Shown here: positions 53,316 through 61,820 of the stretch, one piece after another | Position numbering within the stretch: the first letter of the stretch is position 1 | Layout: the number at the start of each line of letters is the position of its first letter | Assembly (NCBI RefSeq): GCF_003490595.1 | Contig: NZ_QQGY01000005.1 | Coordinates: forward strand, 1 to 64,000 | Origin: Haemophilus haemolyticus_L | GTDB lineage: Bacteria; Pseudomonadota; Gammaproteobacteria; Enterobacterales; Pasteurellaceae | Reading direction: 5' to 3' | Length of the DNA: 64,000 nt | Program-made: the position numbers and the translations under genes | The notes under the pieces: model-generated | Told to the model about the DNA's origin: nothing | What the model saw: only the letters and a program-made list of their open reading frames with translations | The model's database searches: none

Positions 53316-56300
53316 ATGCTAAATAAAAAATTCAAACTTAACTTTATTGCCCTAACTGTCGCCTATGCGCTAACCCCTTATACAGAAGCCGCATTAGTTA
53401 GAGACGATGTGGATTATCAAATATTCCGTGATTTTGCAGAAAACAAAGGAATGTTCTCTGTGGGGGCAACAAATGTGCTGGTAAAGGGTAAAAATAATAA
53501 AGATTTGGGCACTGCCTTACCTAACGGTATTCCGATGATTGATTTTAGTGTGGTAGATGTAGATAAACGAATTGCCACGTTGGTGAATCCACAATATGTA
53601 GTAGGTGTGAAACACGTTGGTGGTAATGTGGATGAACTTCATTTTGGGAATTTAAATGGAGAGAGAAAGTATGGAAACTCCATTCAACATCGAGACGTAT
53701 CATCAGAAGAAAATAGATACTTGACAGTTAATAGAAATGATTTTCCATCTACTCCTAGTGCAAAAGATGAGCAAAAACGTCGTGAAGACTACTATATGCC
53801 ACGCCTTGATAAATTTGTGACCGAAGTCGCTCCTATTGAGCCATCAACCGAAAGTAGCAATAAGGGCGAATATAACAACGCCGATAAATATTCTGCTTTT
53901 GTAAGACTTGGAAGTGGTAGTCAATTTATTTATGAAAATGGAACACGCTATGAACTATGGTTGGGTGAAGAAGGCAAGAAGCATGATGTAGGTGGCTACA
54001 ACCTCAAATTAGTTGGCGATGCCTATACCTATGGCATTGCAGGTACGCCTTATAAAGTGAATCACACAGACGATGGACTCGTTGGATTTGGTGATTCAAC
54101 CGAAGATCATAACGATCCAAAAGAGATATTATCTCGCAAACCGCTTACTAATTACGCTGTTTTAGGCGATAGTGGCTCACCGTTATTTGTTTATGATAAA
54201 GCTAAAAAGAAATGGCTTTTCCTTGGGGCTTATGATTTCTGGGGTGGTTATAAGAAAAAATCTTGGCAAGAATGGAATATTTATAAGCCTGAATTTGCTA
54301 CAACCGTTCTTAACAAATACGATGCAGGTTCTTTAAGTGGTGCTAACACACAATACAATTGGAATCCTACTGGCAAAACAAGCGTTATTTCTAATGGTTC
54401 TGAATCTCTAAATGTTGATTTATTCGATAGTAGTCAGGATACTGACTCTAAGAAGAACAATCACGGAAAAAGTGTGACTCTTAGAGGAAGTGGTACTCTT
54501 ACCTTAAATGGCAATATCAATCAAGGTGCTGGCGGATTATTTTTTGAAGGTGATTATGAAGTTAAAGGCGCTTCAGATAATACTACTTGGAAAGGAGCTG
54601 GTGTATCTGTCGAAAAAGGAAATACTGTTGTATGGAAAGTGCATAACCCTCAATATGATCGATTAGCTAAAATTGGTGAAGGTACCTTAGTTGTACAAGG
54701 AAAAGGAGAAAACAAAGGGCAACTTAAAGTAGGGGATGGAAAAGTTATCCTAAAACAAGAGGCTGATTCTTCGGGAAAAGTTAAAGCTTTCTCTATGCTT
54801 GGAATTGTAAGCGGTCGCCCAACCGTTGTTCTCACAGATGAAAAACAAGTAGATCCTAGCTCTATTTACTTTGGATTTAGAGGGGGACGATTAGATTTAA
54901 ACGGTAATTCACTTAAATTTGATCATATTAGAAATATTGATGAGGGTGCAAGATTGGTTAATCATAATACCAGTAAAGCCTCTAATGTAACTATTACTGG
55001 GGATAGTTTGATTACTGAACTAGGTAAGATAACTATATATCGCCCACAACCTGAAGAGGTAGAACAACCTTTTCTTAATCGAACTGCGAAATATGGACAA
55101 AACCTTTATTACAGTAATTATTGCTATAAATATTACACATTAAAAAAATCAGGTAGCCTCCGCGCTGAAATGCCTTGTAATGGAAAAGAAAGTAATCAAG
55201 ATTGGCTATATATGGGTGAAAATGAAACAGATGCCAAAATAAATGTAATGAATCATATCAACAATGAGCGTATGAATGGTTTTAATGGCTACTTTGGTGA
55301 AGATGATGGTAAAGGTACAAATGGTGAATTAAATATCACTTTTAGCGGTAAAACCGATCAAAATCGCTTTTTATTGACAGGCGGAACAAACCTTAACGGT
55401 GAATTAAAAGTTGAAAAAGGTACATTATTCCTTTCTGGCAGACCTACACCACATGCAAGAGATATTGCTAATATTTCTTCAACGGAAAAAGATCAACACT
55501 TTACTGAAAATAATGAAGTGGTGGTAGAAAATGACTGGATTGACCGCACTTTTAAAGCAACCTCAATGAAAGTGAGTGGCAATGCCTCACTTTATTCAGG
55601 TCGCAATGTTGAAAGCATTACTTCAAATATCACAGCTTCTGATAATGCAAAAGTGCATATTGGCTATAAAACAGGCGACACAGTTTGTGTACGTTCTGAC
55701 TATACAGGCTATGTAACTTGTACTAATAACCAATTATCTGATAAAGCATTAAAGAGTTTTTCACCTACCAATATGCACGGCGATGTAAATTTAACAGGTA
55801 ATTCTGTATTTACATTAGGTAAAGCTAATCTATTCGGTACAATTCACAGCACAGAACAAAGTGCGGTGCATTTTGAGTCAAATAGTCAATGGCATTTAAC
55901 CGGGAATAGCCAAGTTAACCAATTAGTAATGAATGGGGGGGATATTCATCTCAATGCTAATAATGCCCTAGAAACCACAACGGCTTACAACCAATTAACC
56001 GTAAATAATCTTTCAGGACAAGGGAGATTTTATTATTTCACCGATTTAAGCCGCCAACAAGGCGATAAAGTCGTGGTAAATCAATCCGCAAGCGGTCAAT
56101 TTACCCTTCACGTTCGCAATAAAACAGGTGAACCAAAATACGATGCGTTGGAATTATTTAATGCGTCCACAGCACAACACAATAATTTAACTTTAACGCT
56201 AGATGGAGGAAAAGTCGATTTAGGTGCCTACAGTTATACACTTCAAGAAAAAGATGGAGTATGGCGACTTTATAATCCAAAAATTGAGGAAGAAATTAAA

Positions 56301-58292
56301 GCAAAACAGTTGGCTAAACGAACGGATGAACCTCAAAATACGCCTGTGCCAAAGGCACCAAATGTGGCTAGTTCAAACCAAAACGATCCTAATTTTAGTC
56401 GTACAGAAATTGGCAACTCAGCTAAAATTGAAGCACCTCAATTTGTGATGCTTACTTATAAAGATCCTAACGGAAATATTTTAGATGAAACAGTCGTATT
56501 AAAAACTTCATTTGATGAAAATACTGCGAAGAATCAAAAATCTTTTACAGGCTTAATTGTAGATTCAATTAAACCAAATGGTATCAATGCTTATGTGATT
56601 ACCTATAAAAAAGATGACACGCAAGCATTAGCCGAGGCTGCACGTCAAGCGGAAGAGACTCGCAGAGCAGAAGAAGCCGCACGTCAAGCGGAAGAAGCTC
56701 GCAAAGCAGAAGAAGCCGCACGTCAAGCGGAGGAAGCTCGCAGAGCAGAGGAAGCCACACGTCAAGCGGAAGAAGCGCGCAGAGCAGAAGAAGCCGCACG
56801 TCAAGCAGAAGAAGCGCGCAGAGCAGAAGAAGCCGCACGTCAAGCGGAAGAAGCGCGCAGAGCAGAAGAAGCCGCACGTCAAGCAGAAGAAGCTCGCAGA
56901 GTAGAAGAAGCCGCGCGTCAAGCGGAAGAAGCGCGCAGAGCAGAAGAAGCCGCACGTCAAGCGGAAGAAGCTCGCAGAGTAGAAGAAGCGCGCAGAGTAG
57001 AAGAAGCCGCTCGTCAAGCGGAGGAAGCGCGCAGAGTAGAAGAAGCAGCGCGTCAAGCGGAGGAAGCGCGCAGAGCAGAAGAAGCCGCACGTCAAGCGGA
57101 GGAAGCTCGCAGAGTAGAAGAAGCCGCTCGTCAAGCGGAAGAAGCGCACAGAGCAGAAGAAGCCGCACGTCAAGCGGAGGAAGCTCGCAGAGCAGAAGAA
57201 GCCGCACGTCAAGCGGAAGAAGCGCGCAGAGTAGAAGAAGCCGCACGTCAAGCGGAGGAAGCGCGCAGAGCAGAAGAAGCCGCACGTCAAGCGGAGGAAG
57301 CGCGCAGAGCAGAAGAAGCAGCACGTCAAGCGGAAGAAGCGCGCAGAGCAGAAGAAGCAGCACGTCAAGCGGAAGAGGCTCGTAAAGCTGAAAAATCACC
57401 TCAGAATGAACAACGCGATCTCATTAGTAAAAATACCAATGCTGTACTTTCTGACTCAATGGCAAAAGCACAATTTGTTGCATTAAATGTTGGAAAAGCG
57501 ATTTCTCAACATATTAATCAACTAGAAATGAATAATGAGGGGCAATATAGCGTTTGGGTATCTAATTCTTCGATGAACGAAAATTATACCTCAAGCCAAT
57601 ATCGTCGTTTTAGTTCTCAAAGTGTAAGAAGCCAATTAGGCTTAGATAAATCTGTGATGAGAAATATTCAACTAGGTGGTATATTGACTTATGTTCGGAA
57701 TAGTAACAGCCTTGATGAGGCAACAAGTAAAAATACTCTAGCACAAGTTAATTTCTATTCTAAATATTATGCGGATAATCATTGGTATTTGGGCATTGAT
57801 TTAGGCTACGGCAAGTTCCAAAGCAACCTACAAACCAATAATAATGCTAAATTTGATCGTTATACCACACAAATAGGCCTAATAGCTGGAAAAGCGTTTA
57901 ACATAGGGAATTTTGGGATTAAACCAAGTGTAGGTATTCGTTATGGCTACTTATCAAGCTCTAATTTTGCATTAGGTCAAGATCGCATTAGAGTAAACCC
58001 TATATCCGTCAAAACAACCTTTGCTCAACTTGATTTAAGTTATACCTATAACTTAGGCGAGTTTTCCATTACACCAATTTTGTCTGCTCGATATGATGTA
58101 AATCAAGGCAACGGAAAAATTAATGTAAATGGATATGATTTTGCTTACAACGTTGAAAATCAACAACAATACAATGCTGGCCTTAAATTTAAATACTATA
58201 ATGTAAAATTAAGTTTAATTGGCGGATTAACAAAAGCGAAACAAACAGAGAAACAAAAAACTGCCGAAGTAAAACTAAGTTTTAGTTTTTAA
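53316..58292 (+). CDS. iga: IgA1-specific serine endopeptidase, autotransporter
   Basis: The 1658-residue autotransporter cuts the hinge of human IgA1. It has a signal peptide (1-25), an S6 chymotrypsin-fold protease domain with His100 (GVKHVGG) and Ser286 (GDSGSPLFVYD), a long beta-helix stalk to about 1000, and a linker. Residues 1108-1360 of the linker are 19 copies of a 13-residue charged repeat (AARQAEEARRAEE). The C-terminal beta-barrel runs from about 1400 to a terminal Phe (KLSFSF). Its place after recF marks it as the resident iga, not the extra igaB. The repeat-rich linker is unlike the linker of strain Rd as I remember it. USSs occur at about 55545 and 55858. Confidence 0.95.
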   Translation: MLNKKFKLNFIALTVAYALTPYTEAALVRDDVDYQIFRDFAENKGMFSVGATNVLVKGKNNKDLGTALPNGIPMIDFSVVDVDKRIATLVNPQYVVGVKHVGGNVDELHFGNLNGERKYGNSIQHRDVSSEENRYLTVNRNDFPSTPSAKDEQKRREDYYMPRLDKFVTEVAPIEPSTESSNKGEYNNADKYSAFVRLGSGSQFIYENGTRYELWLGEEGKKHDVGGYNLKLVGDAYTYGIAGTPYKVNHTDDGLVGFGDSTEDHNDPKEILSRKPLTNYAVLGDSGSPLFVYDKAKKKWLFLGAYDFWGGYKKKSWQEWNIYKPEFATTVLNKYDAGSLSGANTQYNWNPTGKTSVISNGSESLNVDLFDSSQDTDSKKNNHGKSVTLRGSGTLTLNGNINQGAGGLFFEGDYEVKGASDNTTWKGAGVSVEKGNTVVWKVHNPQYDRLAKIGEGTLVVQGKGENKGQLKVGDGKVILKQEADSSGKVKAFSMLGIVSGRPTVVLTDEKQVDPSSIYFGFRGGRLDLNGNSLKFDHIRNIDEGARLVNHNTSKASNVTITGDSLITELGKITIYRPQPEEVEQPFLNRTAKYGQNLYYSNYCYKYYTLKKSGSLRAEMPCNGKESNQDWLYMGENETDAKINVMNHINNERMNGFNGYFGEDDGKGTNGELNITFSGKTDQNRFLLTGGTNLNGELKVEKGTLFLSGRPTPHARDIANISSTEKDQHFTENNEVVVENDWIDRTFKATSMKVSGNASLYSGRNVESITSNITASDNAKVHIGYKTGDTVCVRSDYTGYVTCTNNQLSDKALKSFSPTNMHGDVNLTGNSVFTLGKANLFGTIHSTEQSAVHFESNSQWHLTGNSQVNQLVMNGGDIHLNANNALETTTAYNQLTVNNLSGQGRFYYFTDLSRQQGDKVVVNQSASGQFTLHVRNKTGEPKYDALELFNASTAQHNNLTLTLDGGKVDLGAYSYTLQEKDGVWRLYNPKIEEEIKAKQLAKRTDEPQNTPVPKAPNVASSNQNDPNFSRTEIGNSAKIEAPQFVMLTYKDPNGNILDETVVLKTSFDENTAKNQKSFTGLIVDSIKPNGINAYVITYKKDDTQALAEAARQAEETRRAEEAARQAEEARKAEEAARQAEEARRAEEATRQAEEARRAEEAARQAEEARRAEEAARQAEEARRAEEAARQAEEARRVEEAARQAEEARRAEEAARQAEEARRVEEARRVEEAARQAEEARRVEEAARQAEEARRAEEAARQAEEARRVEEAARQAEEAHRAEEAARQAEEARRAEEAARQAEEARRVEEAARQAEEARRAEEAARQAEEARRAEEAARQAEEARRAEEAARQAEEARKAEKSPQNEQRDLISKNTNAVLSDSMAKAQFVALNVGKAISQHINQLEMNNEGQYSVWVSNSSMNENYTSSQYRRFSSQSVRSQLGLDKSVMRNIQLGGILTYVRNSNSLDEATSKNTLAQVNFYSKYYADNHWYLGIDLGYGKFQSNLQTNNNAKFDRYTTQIGLIAGKAFNIGNFGIKPSVGIRYGYLSSSNFALGQDRIRVNPISVKTTFAQLDLSYTYNLGEFSITPILSARYDVNQGNGKINVNGYDFAYNVENQQQYNAGLKFKYYNVKLSLIGGLTKAKQTEKQKTAEVKLSFSF
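56637..57395 (+). repeat. 39-bp minisatellite in iga, 19 copies plus one 18-bp partial
   Basis: Units of 39 bp encode AARQAEEARRAEE with variants (RRVEE, RKAEE, HRAEE, one ATRQ). An 18-bp partial unit (ARRVEE) follows copy 9. All changes keep the frame, so copy-number change would alter protein length only. Substitutions alternate in patches, for example GCCGCACGT versus GCCGCTCGT and GCAGCGCGT, which suggests past unequal exchange. Confidence 0.97.
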
Positions 58293-58336
58293 TACGCCTC
58301 TTTGAATTAGCGTTCTAGATGGCAAAGCCCCATGTA

Positions 58337-58445
58337 TGATTTGCACCCCAAAAGTTGAACGAAACAATCAACTGATTAAGGTGCAAATTTTTTATGGTAA
58401 AATCCCTCCGTCATTTAAACAACAAGTGATCAATTTTGATCTGTA
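58337..58445 (+). mobile_element. IS3-family remnant, left end only
   Basis: The segment TGATTTGCACCCCAAAAGTT, an AAGGTGCAAATTTTTTATGG leader and a following frame GKIPPSFKQQVINFDL match the end and orfA start of the IS3-family copy at 60753-61791, read in the opposite direction. The ATG is out of frame by one base and a stop comes after 17 codons. Confidence 0.7.
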
Positions 58446-58473
58446 ACACAGTAAAAATTACTTTCAGTGTAAA

Positions 58474-58516
58474 ATAAAAGGACTAAGCCCTGTGAGTTAC
58501 AGAACTCAGTCCTTAA
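58474..58516 (-). terminator. Terminator of mtr
   Basis: AAGGACT and AGTCCTT close a long hairpin with an inner GAGTT/AACTC stem, followed on the minus strand by TTATTTT. It is about 60 bp past the mtr stop. Confidence 0.75.
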
Positions 58517-58577
58517 TTTAACAATCTAACTTTTTGAGAGTTAATCAGTTATACACCTTCATTGTATCGAGTAAAAC

Positions 58578-59834
58578 TTATCCTGTGAAATTGGCAAACC
58601 ACCCTAAATTTGCGCCGACTTGTGCCACAATGTTTAACACACCGAATAAGATCACAAAGCCAACCATAAAATTGCCACCGTAAACTTTATAAGTCGCATT
58701 TGGGAATTTTTGACGGCTTGCTTTAGCAAGAAGTGCAGGTACGATTGCAGCCCAAATGGTTGCTGCTAATCCTGCATAACCAATGGCAATCACAAAACCA
58801 TAAGGGAATTGTAAACTTAATAATAGCGGTGGTAAAAATGTCACCAATGTGGTTTTTGTTCGTCCTAACAAGCTGTCGTCAAATTTGAACAGATCCGCAA
58901 TATAGTCAAATAAACCTAACGTTACGCCTAAGAATGATGTGGCAATCGCCATATAAGCAAAGAAATTTAATGCGACGGCAAGGTATTCTACTTCAATATA
59001 TTTATGTAACGCCTCCAGTAATGCGGAAACATCGCCACCTTTTTCAATTACCGGAGCAAATTCGTTGCGTGGCAAATTACCTTGCACAGCAAGTTGCCAT
59101 AAAATATAAATTACGAGTGCTAACCCCGTACCAATAAAGATTGATTTCATGACTCGGCGACCATCACGGTTGTAATATTTTACTAAGCTCGGCACATTTC
59201 CATGGAAACCAAAAGACACTAAGCAAACTGGAAGTGCGGTGAATAAATAAGGTAAATATGTTTGTTCACCCTCAGCAACAGTATTGAATAAAACTTCTGT
59301 TTTTACAGAGCTTAATAAACCGGTAGTAGAAAGGAAAAAAGCGACCACCATCCCGACAATTAACACGGTTGTGAAACGGTCCACAGCTTTGGTTGAAAGC
59401 CACACGAAGGCTGCAAGAATAAGGCAGAAAATTAAAGATCCTGAAGTTCTTCCAATATCCACCGCACTTTCAGCAGAACCGAATGCTTGGTTGAGCAGAT
59501 TTTGTGTAATGCCTCCGCCAGAGGTGATGTAGGCATAAGTCAGAATATACAAGACGAAAGCAACGGAAAGACCATTGATAATATTCCAACTTTTTCCTAA
59601 TAAATCTTTAACGATGGTGTCAAAACTTGAACCTGTTGGATAATGTAGATTAGCTTCTAGGATCATTAATCCTGATGTTGTCATACAAAACCAAGTATAA
59701 ATTAAAGCGAGAATTGAACCAATAAACCATACACCAGCTGTTGAAGTTGGGTTAGCCAGCATGCCTGCACCAATAGCTGTACCAGCGATGATCATCGCAC
59801 CACCGAAGAGAGAAGGTAATCTTTGTTGTGTCAT
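58578..59834 (-). CDS. mtr: Tryptophan-specific transporter Mtr (AroP-independent, HAAAP family)
   Basis: This 418-residue inner-membrane symporter has about 11 helices. GTAIGAGMLA (residues 18-27), GSSFDTIVKDLLGKSWN, FGFHGNVPSLVKYY and SSFLGVTLGLFDYIADLF closely follow E. coli Mtr. It takes up tryptophan with protons. tnaA is not adjacent, so it is not the TnaB of the indole operon. A promoter with an overlapping palindrome lies directly upstream. Confidence 0.92.
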   Translation of the reverse strand: MTQQRLPSLFGGAMIIAGTAIGAGMLANPTSTAGVWFIGSILALIYTWFCMTTSGLMILEANLHYPTGSSFDTIVKDLLGKSWNIINGLSVAFVLYILTYAYITSGGGITQNLLNQAFGSAESAVDIGRTSGSLIFCLILAAFVWLSTKAVDRFTTVLIVGMVVAFFLSTTGLLSSVKTEVLFNTVAEGEQTYLPYLFTALPVCLVSFGFHGNVPSLVKYYNRDGRRVMKSIFIGTGLALVIYILWQLAVQGNLPRNEFAPVIEKGGDVSALLEALHKYIEVEYLAVALNFFAYMAIATSFLGVTLGLFDYIADLFKFDDSLLGRTKTTLVTFLPPLLLSLQFPYGFVIAIGYAGLAATIWAAIVPALLAKASRQKFPNATYKVYGGNFMVGFVILFGVLNIVAQVGANLGWFANFTG

Positions 59835-59853
59835 AAAATGCCTCTAAAATAAA

Positions 59854-59889
59854 TTTGCACTATTATAGTAGTGCAAAAGGAAAGTGCAA
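59854..59889 (-). promoter_or_regulatory. mtr promoter with overlapping palindromic operator
   Basis: On the minus strand: -35 TTGCAC (59884-59889), 16-bp spacer, -10 TATAAT (59862-59867). The -10 lies in the centre of a 24-bp palindrome with 9-bp arms TTTGCACTA and TAGTGCAAA (59854-59877). The core GCACTA-N6-TAGTGC resembles TrpR operators, which contain ACTAG-type half-sites. Repression by TrpR is inferred. Confidence 0.6.
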
Positions 59890-59954
59890 TATATTTATAT
59901 CGACAAAAAATAATAAATTCATATAATCTGCGTCAGTTCAAAAAAGGATCACTT

Positions 59955-60734
59955 ATGAAAAAACAACTTAAAAGTTTTGCTTTTTCGCTATTAGCTAGTT
60001 CACTTATCACAGCTTGTGCTGATTCGGCTTCTATAAATCGAGAGGCTGCGAGTAGTTATGCTCAAGAAATGGGAAAAATTCGTACTCAGGGTGCAATTGA
60101 TACTTCATCAAATACTGCAAAACGAATTCACCATGTGTTCCATAAAATGGTGAATTATGCAAACCAAGCTAATGAAACCGGACAGCAATTTAACTGGCAA
60201 ATTAATGTTATTAAGTCAAAAGAATTGAATGCTTGGGCTATGCCGGGCGGTAAAATGGCGTTCTATACTGGGTTAGTTGATACTTTACAACTTAATGATA
60301 ACGAAATCGCGGTGGTAATGGGGCATGAAATGGCTCATGCATTAAAAGAGCATGGTAAAGCTAAAACTAACTTTGGAACCGTTAGCAATATTGTTGGGGC
60401 CATTGGAGGGACTGCATTATCCATTGCAGTTGGGACGGATGTGACTGATTTGGTTTCGCTTACTAAAGATTTTGCTTTAGACAAACCTTATTCTCGTAGC
60501 GCTGAAACTGAAGCAGATGAAGTGGGATTAATGTTAATGGCTCGTTCTGGATACAACCCACAGGTAGCGCCAGGATTGTGGCAAAAAATGGCAAAAGCGT
60601 CTGGTGGTTCTCGAGGTGCTCTTGATGTGTTAGCTTCTACTCATCCTAGTGATCAGTCTCGTCAAGAAAACTTACAACGTTTATTACCTGAAGCGATGGA
60701 GCTTTATAAAGCTGCTAAAGATAAAAATGGCTAA
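59955..60734 (+). CDS. M48 family metalloprotease lipoprotein (LoiP/YggG-like)
   Basis: The 259-residue predicted outer-membrane lipoprotein has the lipobox LITAC at Cys21. The zinc site is HEMAH (H124, E125, H128), with the third ligand in SAETEADEVG. The start at 59955 after AAAGGATCACTT gives a proper lipoprotein signal, whereas the longer frame does not. E. coli LoiP cuts between Phe-Phe pairs and supports envelope quality control. It is divergent from mtr and followed by an IS3 remnant. Confidence 0.88.
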   Translation: MKKQLKSFAFSLLASSLITACADSASINREAASSYAQEMGKIRTQGAIDTSSNTAKRIHHVFHKMVNYANQANETGQQFNWQINVIKSKELNAWAMPGGKMAFYTGLVDTLQLNDNEIAVVMGHEMAHALKEHGKAKTNFGTVSNIVGAIGGTALSIAVGTDVTDLVSLTKDFALDKPYSRSAETEADEVGLMLMARSGYNPQVAPGLWQKMAKASGGSRGALDVLASTHPSDQSRQENLQRLLPEAMELYKAAKDKNG

Positions 60735-60759
60735 ATAAATTTAGTCAAAAAATGATCTG

Positions 60760-61420
60760 CCTCAAAATCTGGACGATTAATTCAAGGACTGACAACGATA
60801 TCGTATCGGACTCCGTCCTTTTAATTTCAGTTGGATCCGACGGTGGTTATAATAGTCCAAATAATCCCTTACCTATTCACCTATCTATTCTTTCGTTTTA
60901 TTGAGTTATACCCTGCTCGGCAAGTATTCTACGATAAGCACTCATCTGATACTGCCAGCCTTGGTCTGAATGTTAAATCAAGCCCTCAACCTTATTCTGG
61001 CGTTTGCCCGCCATGTTTAACATTGACTTGTGCCCCATCTTTTGCTTTACCGTTACCCATTTTTGATTCGGGGCAGTTATCGTAAAATTACGCTCAAAAC
61101 GATTCGGGGCAATATGGCCTATTGTGCCTCGATAGGTCATGAATTTCTTGCGTTTTCTTAACCGCACTTGGCGTCCGAGTACCGCATTAGAAGTTGGATT
61201 TTCTTGTGATTTATCGTTGCCAGACAGGCTGAACACTTCGGTAGCCATAATCAGGATGATTGACTTTGATGCGTTTAATGGCCTTTTTCAGCTGCGCCCC
61301 CTTATCCAGTTTAATCTGAAGTTTAGCAAAAAATGCACTACGTGCTAACCGTACAAATCCTAAAAGCCATTTTAATGGGTAATGCGTTCTTAACCTTTGG
61401 ATAATTTCCTTTACTCGGTT
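60760..61420 (-). pseudogene. IS3-family transposase orfB, degenerate
   Basis: The integrase-core fragments listed for the element occur in order but in different frames. The stretch from PNQKWVT jumps to VKQKMGHKS and ends GLI-stop instead of continuing with DVTEF. HSDQGWQYQ follows after that stop. No active DDE enzyme is possible. Confidence 0.8.
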
Positions 61421-61734
61421 TCGTCCTGAAATCTGGGCCTTCTCAATTCATTTAGGTAGGCTTCAAGCTGTAAAATTCTCAGGCGTAAACGCTCTTCTTC
61501 AGTTTTGGGTGGCGGTGGCATTTTTGCATATTTGAGTTTCATCGGCGGTTGTCCTGATGGTTTACGGAGAATAAGTTCTTTTATGCCACTTTTTTCAAAC
61601 CGTTTTAACCACATCCCAACTAGGGAGTTGGAAGGAATATTGTAAAAACGCGCGGCTTCTCTAATACTCATTTTTCCATTCAAAATAGGGTGGGGAGCCT
61701 GTAATTTAAATTCTATTGTGTAATGTTTACCCAT
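61411..61734 (-). CDS. IS3-family transposase OrfA
   Basis: The 107-residue protein has an N-terminal HTH (SIREAARFYNIPSNSLVGMWLKRF) and a C-terminal leucine-zipper-like helix (EEERLRLRILQLEAYLNELRR), as in IS150-type OrfA. It begins MGKHYTIEFKLQA. The reading frame is open, but its OrfB partner is destroyed, so it has no likely function beyond residual DNA binding. Confidence 0.85.
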   Translation of the reverse strand: MGKHYTIEFKLQAPHPILNGKMSIREAARFYNIPSNSLVGMWLKRFEKSGIKELILRKPSGQPPMKLKYAKMPPPPKTEEERLRLRILQLEAYLNELRRPRFQDETE

Positions 61735-61820
61735 AAAAAAATCTGCACCTCAATTGTTGGTTGTTGAGTCCAACTTTTAGAGTGCAGATCAAACTTTCAC
61801 CGTTTTTTTCTTAACTAGGA

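Larger units (their letters stand above)
60753..61791 (-). mobile_element. IS3-family (IS150 group) remnant
   Basis: Inverted ends TGATCTGC-CTC-AAAAT at 60753 and TGATCTGCACTCTAAAAGTT (minus strand from 61791) bound 1039 bp. Complete members are about 1.2-1.3 kb. On the minus strand orfA is nearly intact, and orfB survives in pieces: ARSAFFAKLQIKL, TIGHIAPNRFERNF, HSDQGWQYQMSAYRRILAEQG and YYNHRRIQLKLKGRSPIRYR. Stops and a deletion removed the first catalytic Asp region, so the copy is dead. Confidence 0.85.

Noticed and set aside
56599..57399. Long minus-strand open frames (266 and 246 codons) opposite the iga repeat
   Set aside because: They are composed only of the reverse of the 39-bp repeat (Leu/Cys-rich strings) and arise because a unit of 13 codons lacks stops in those frames. 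They have no RBS and no family.
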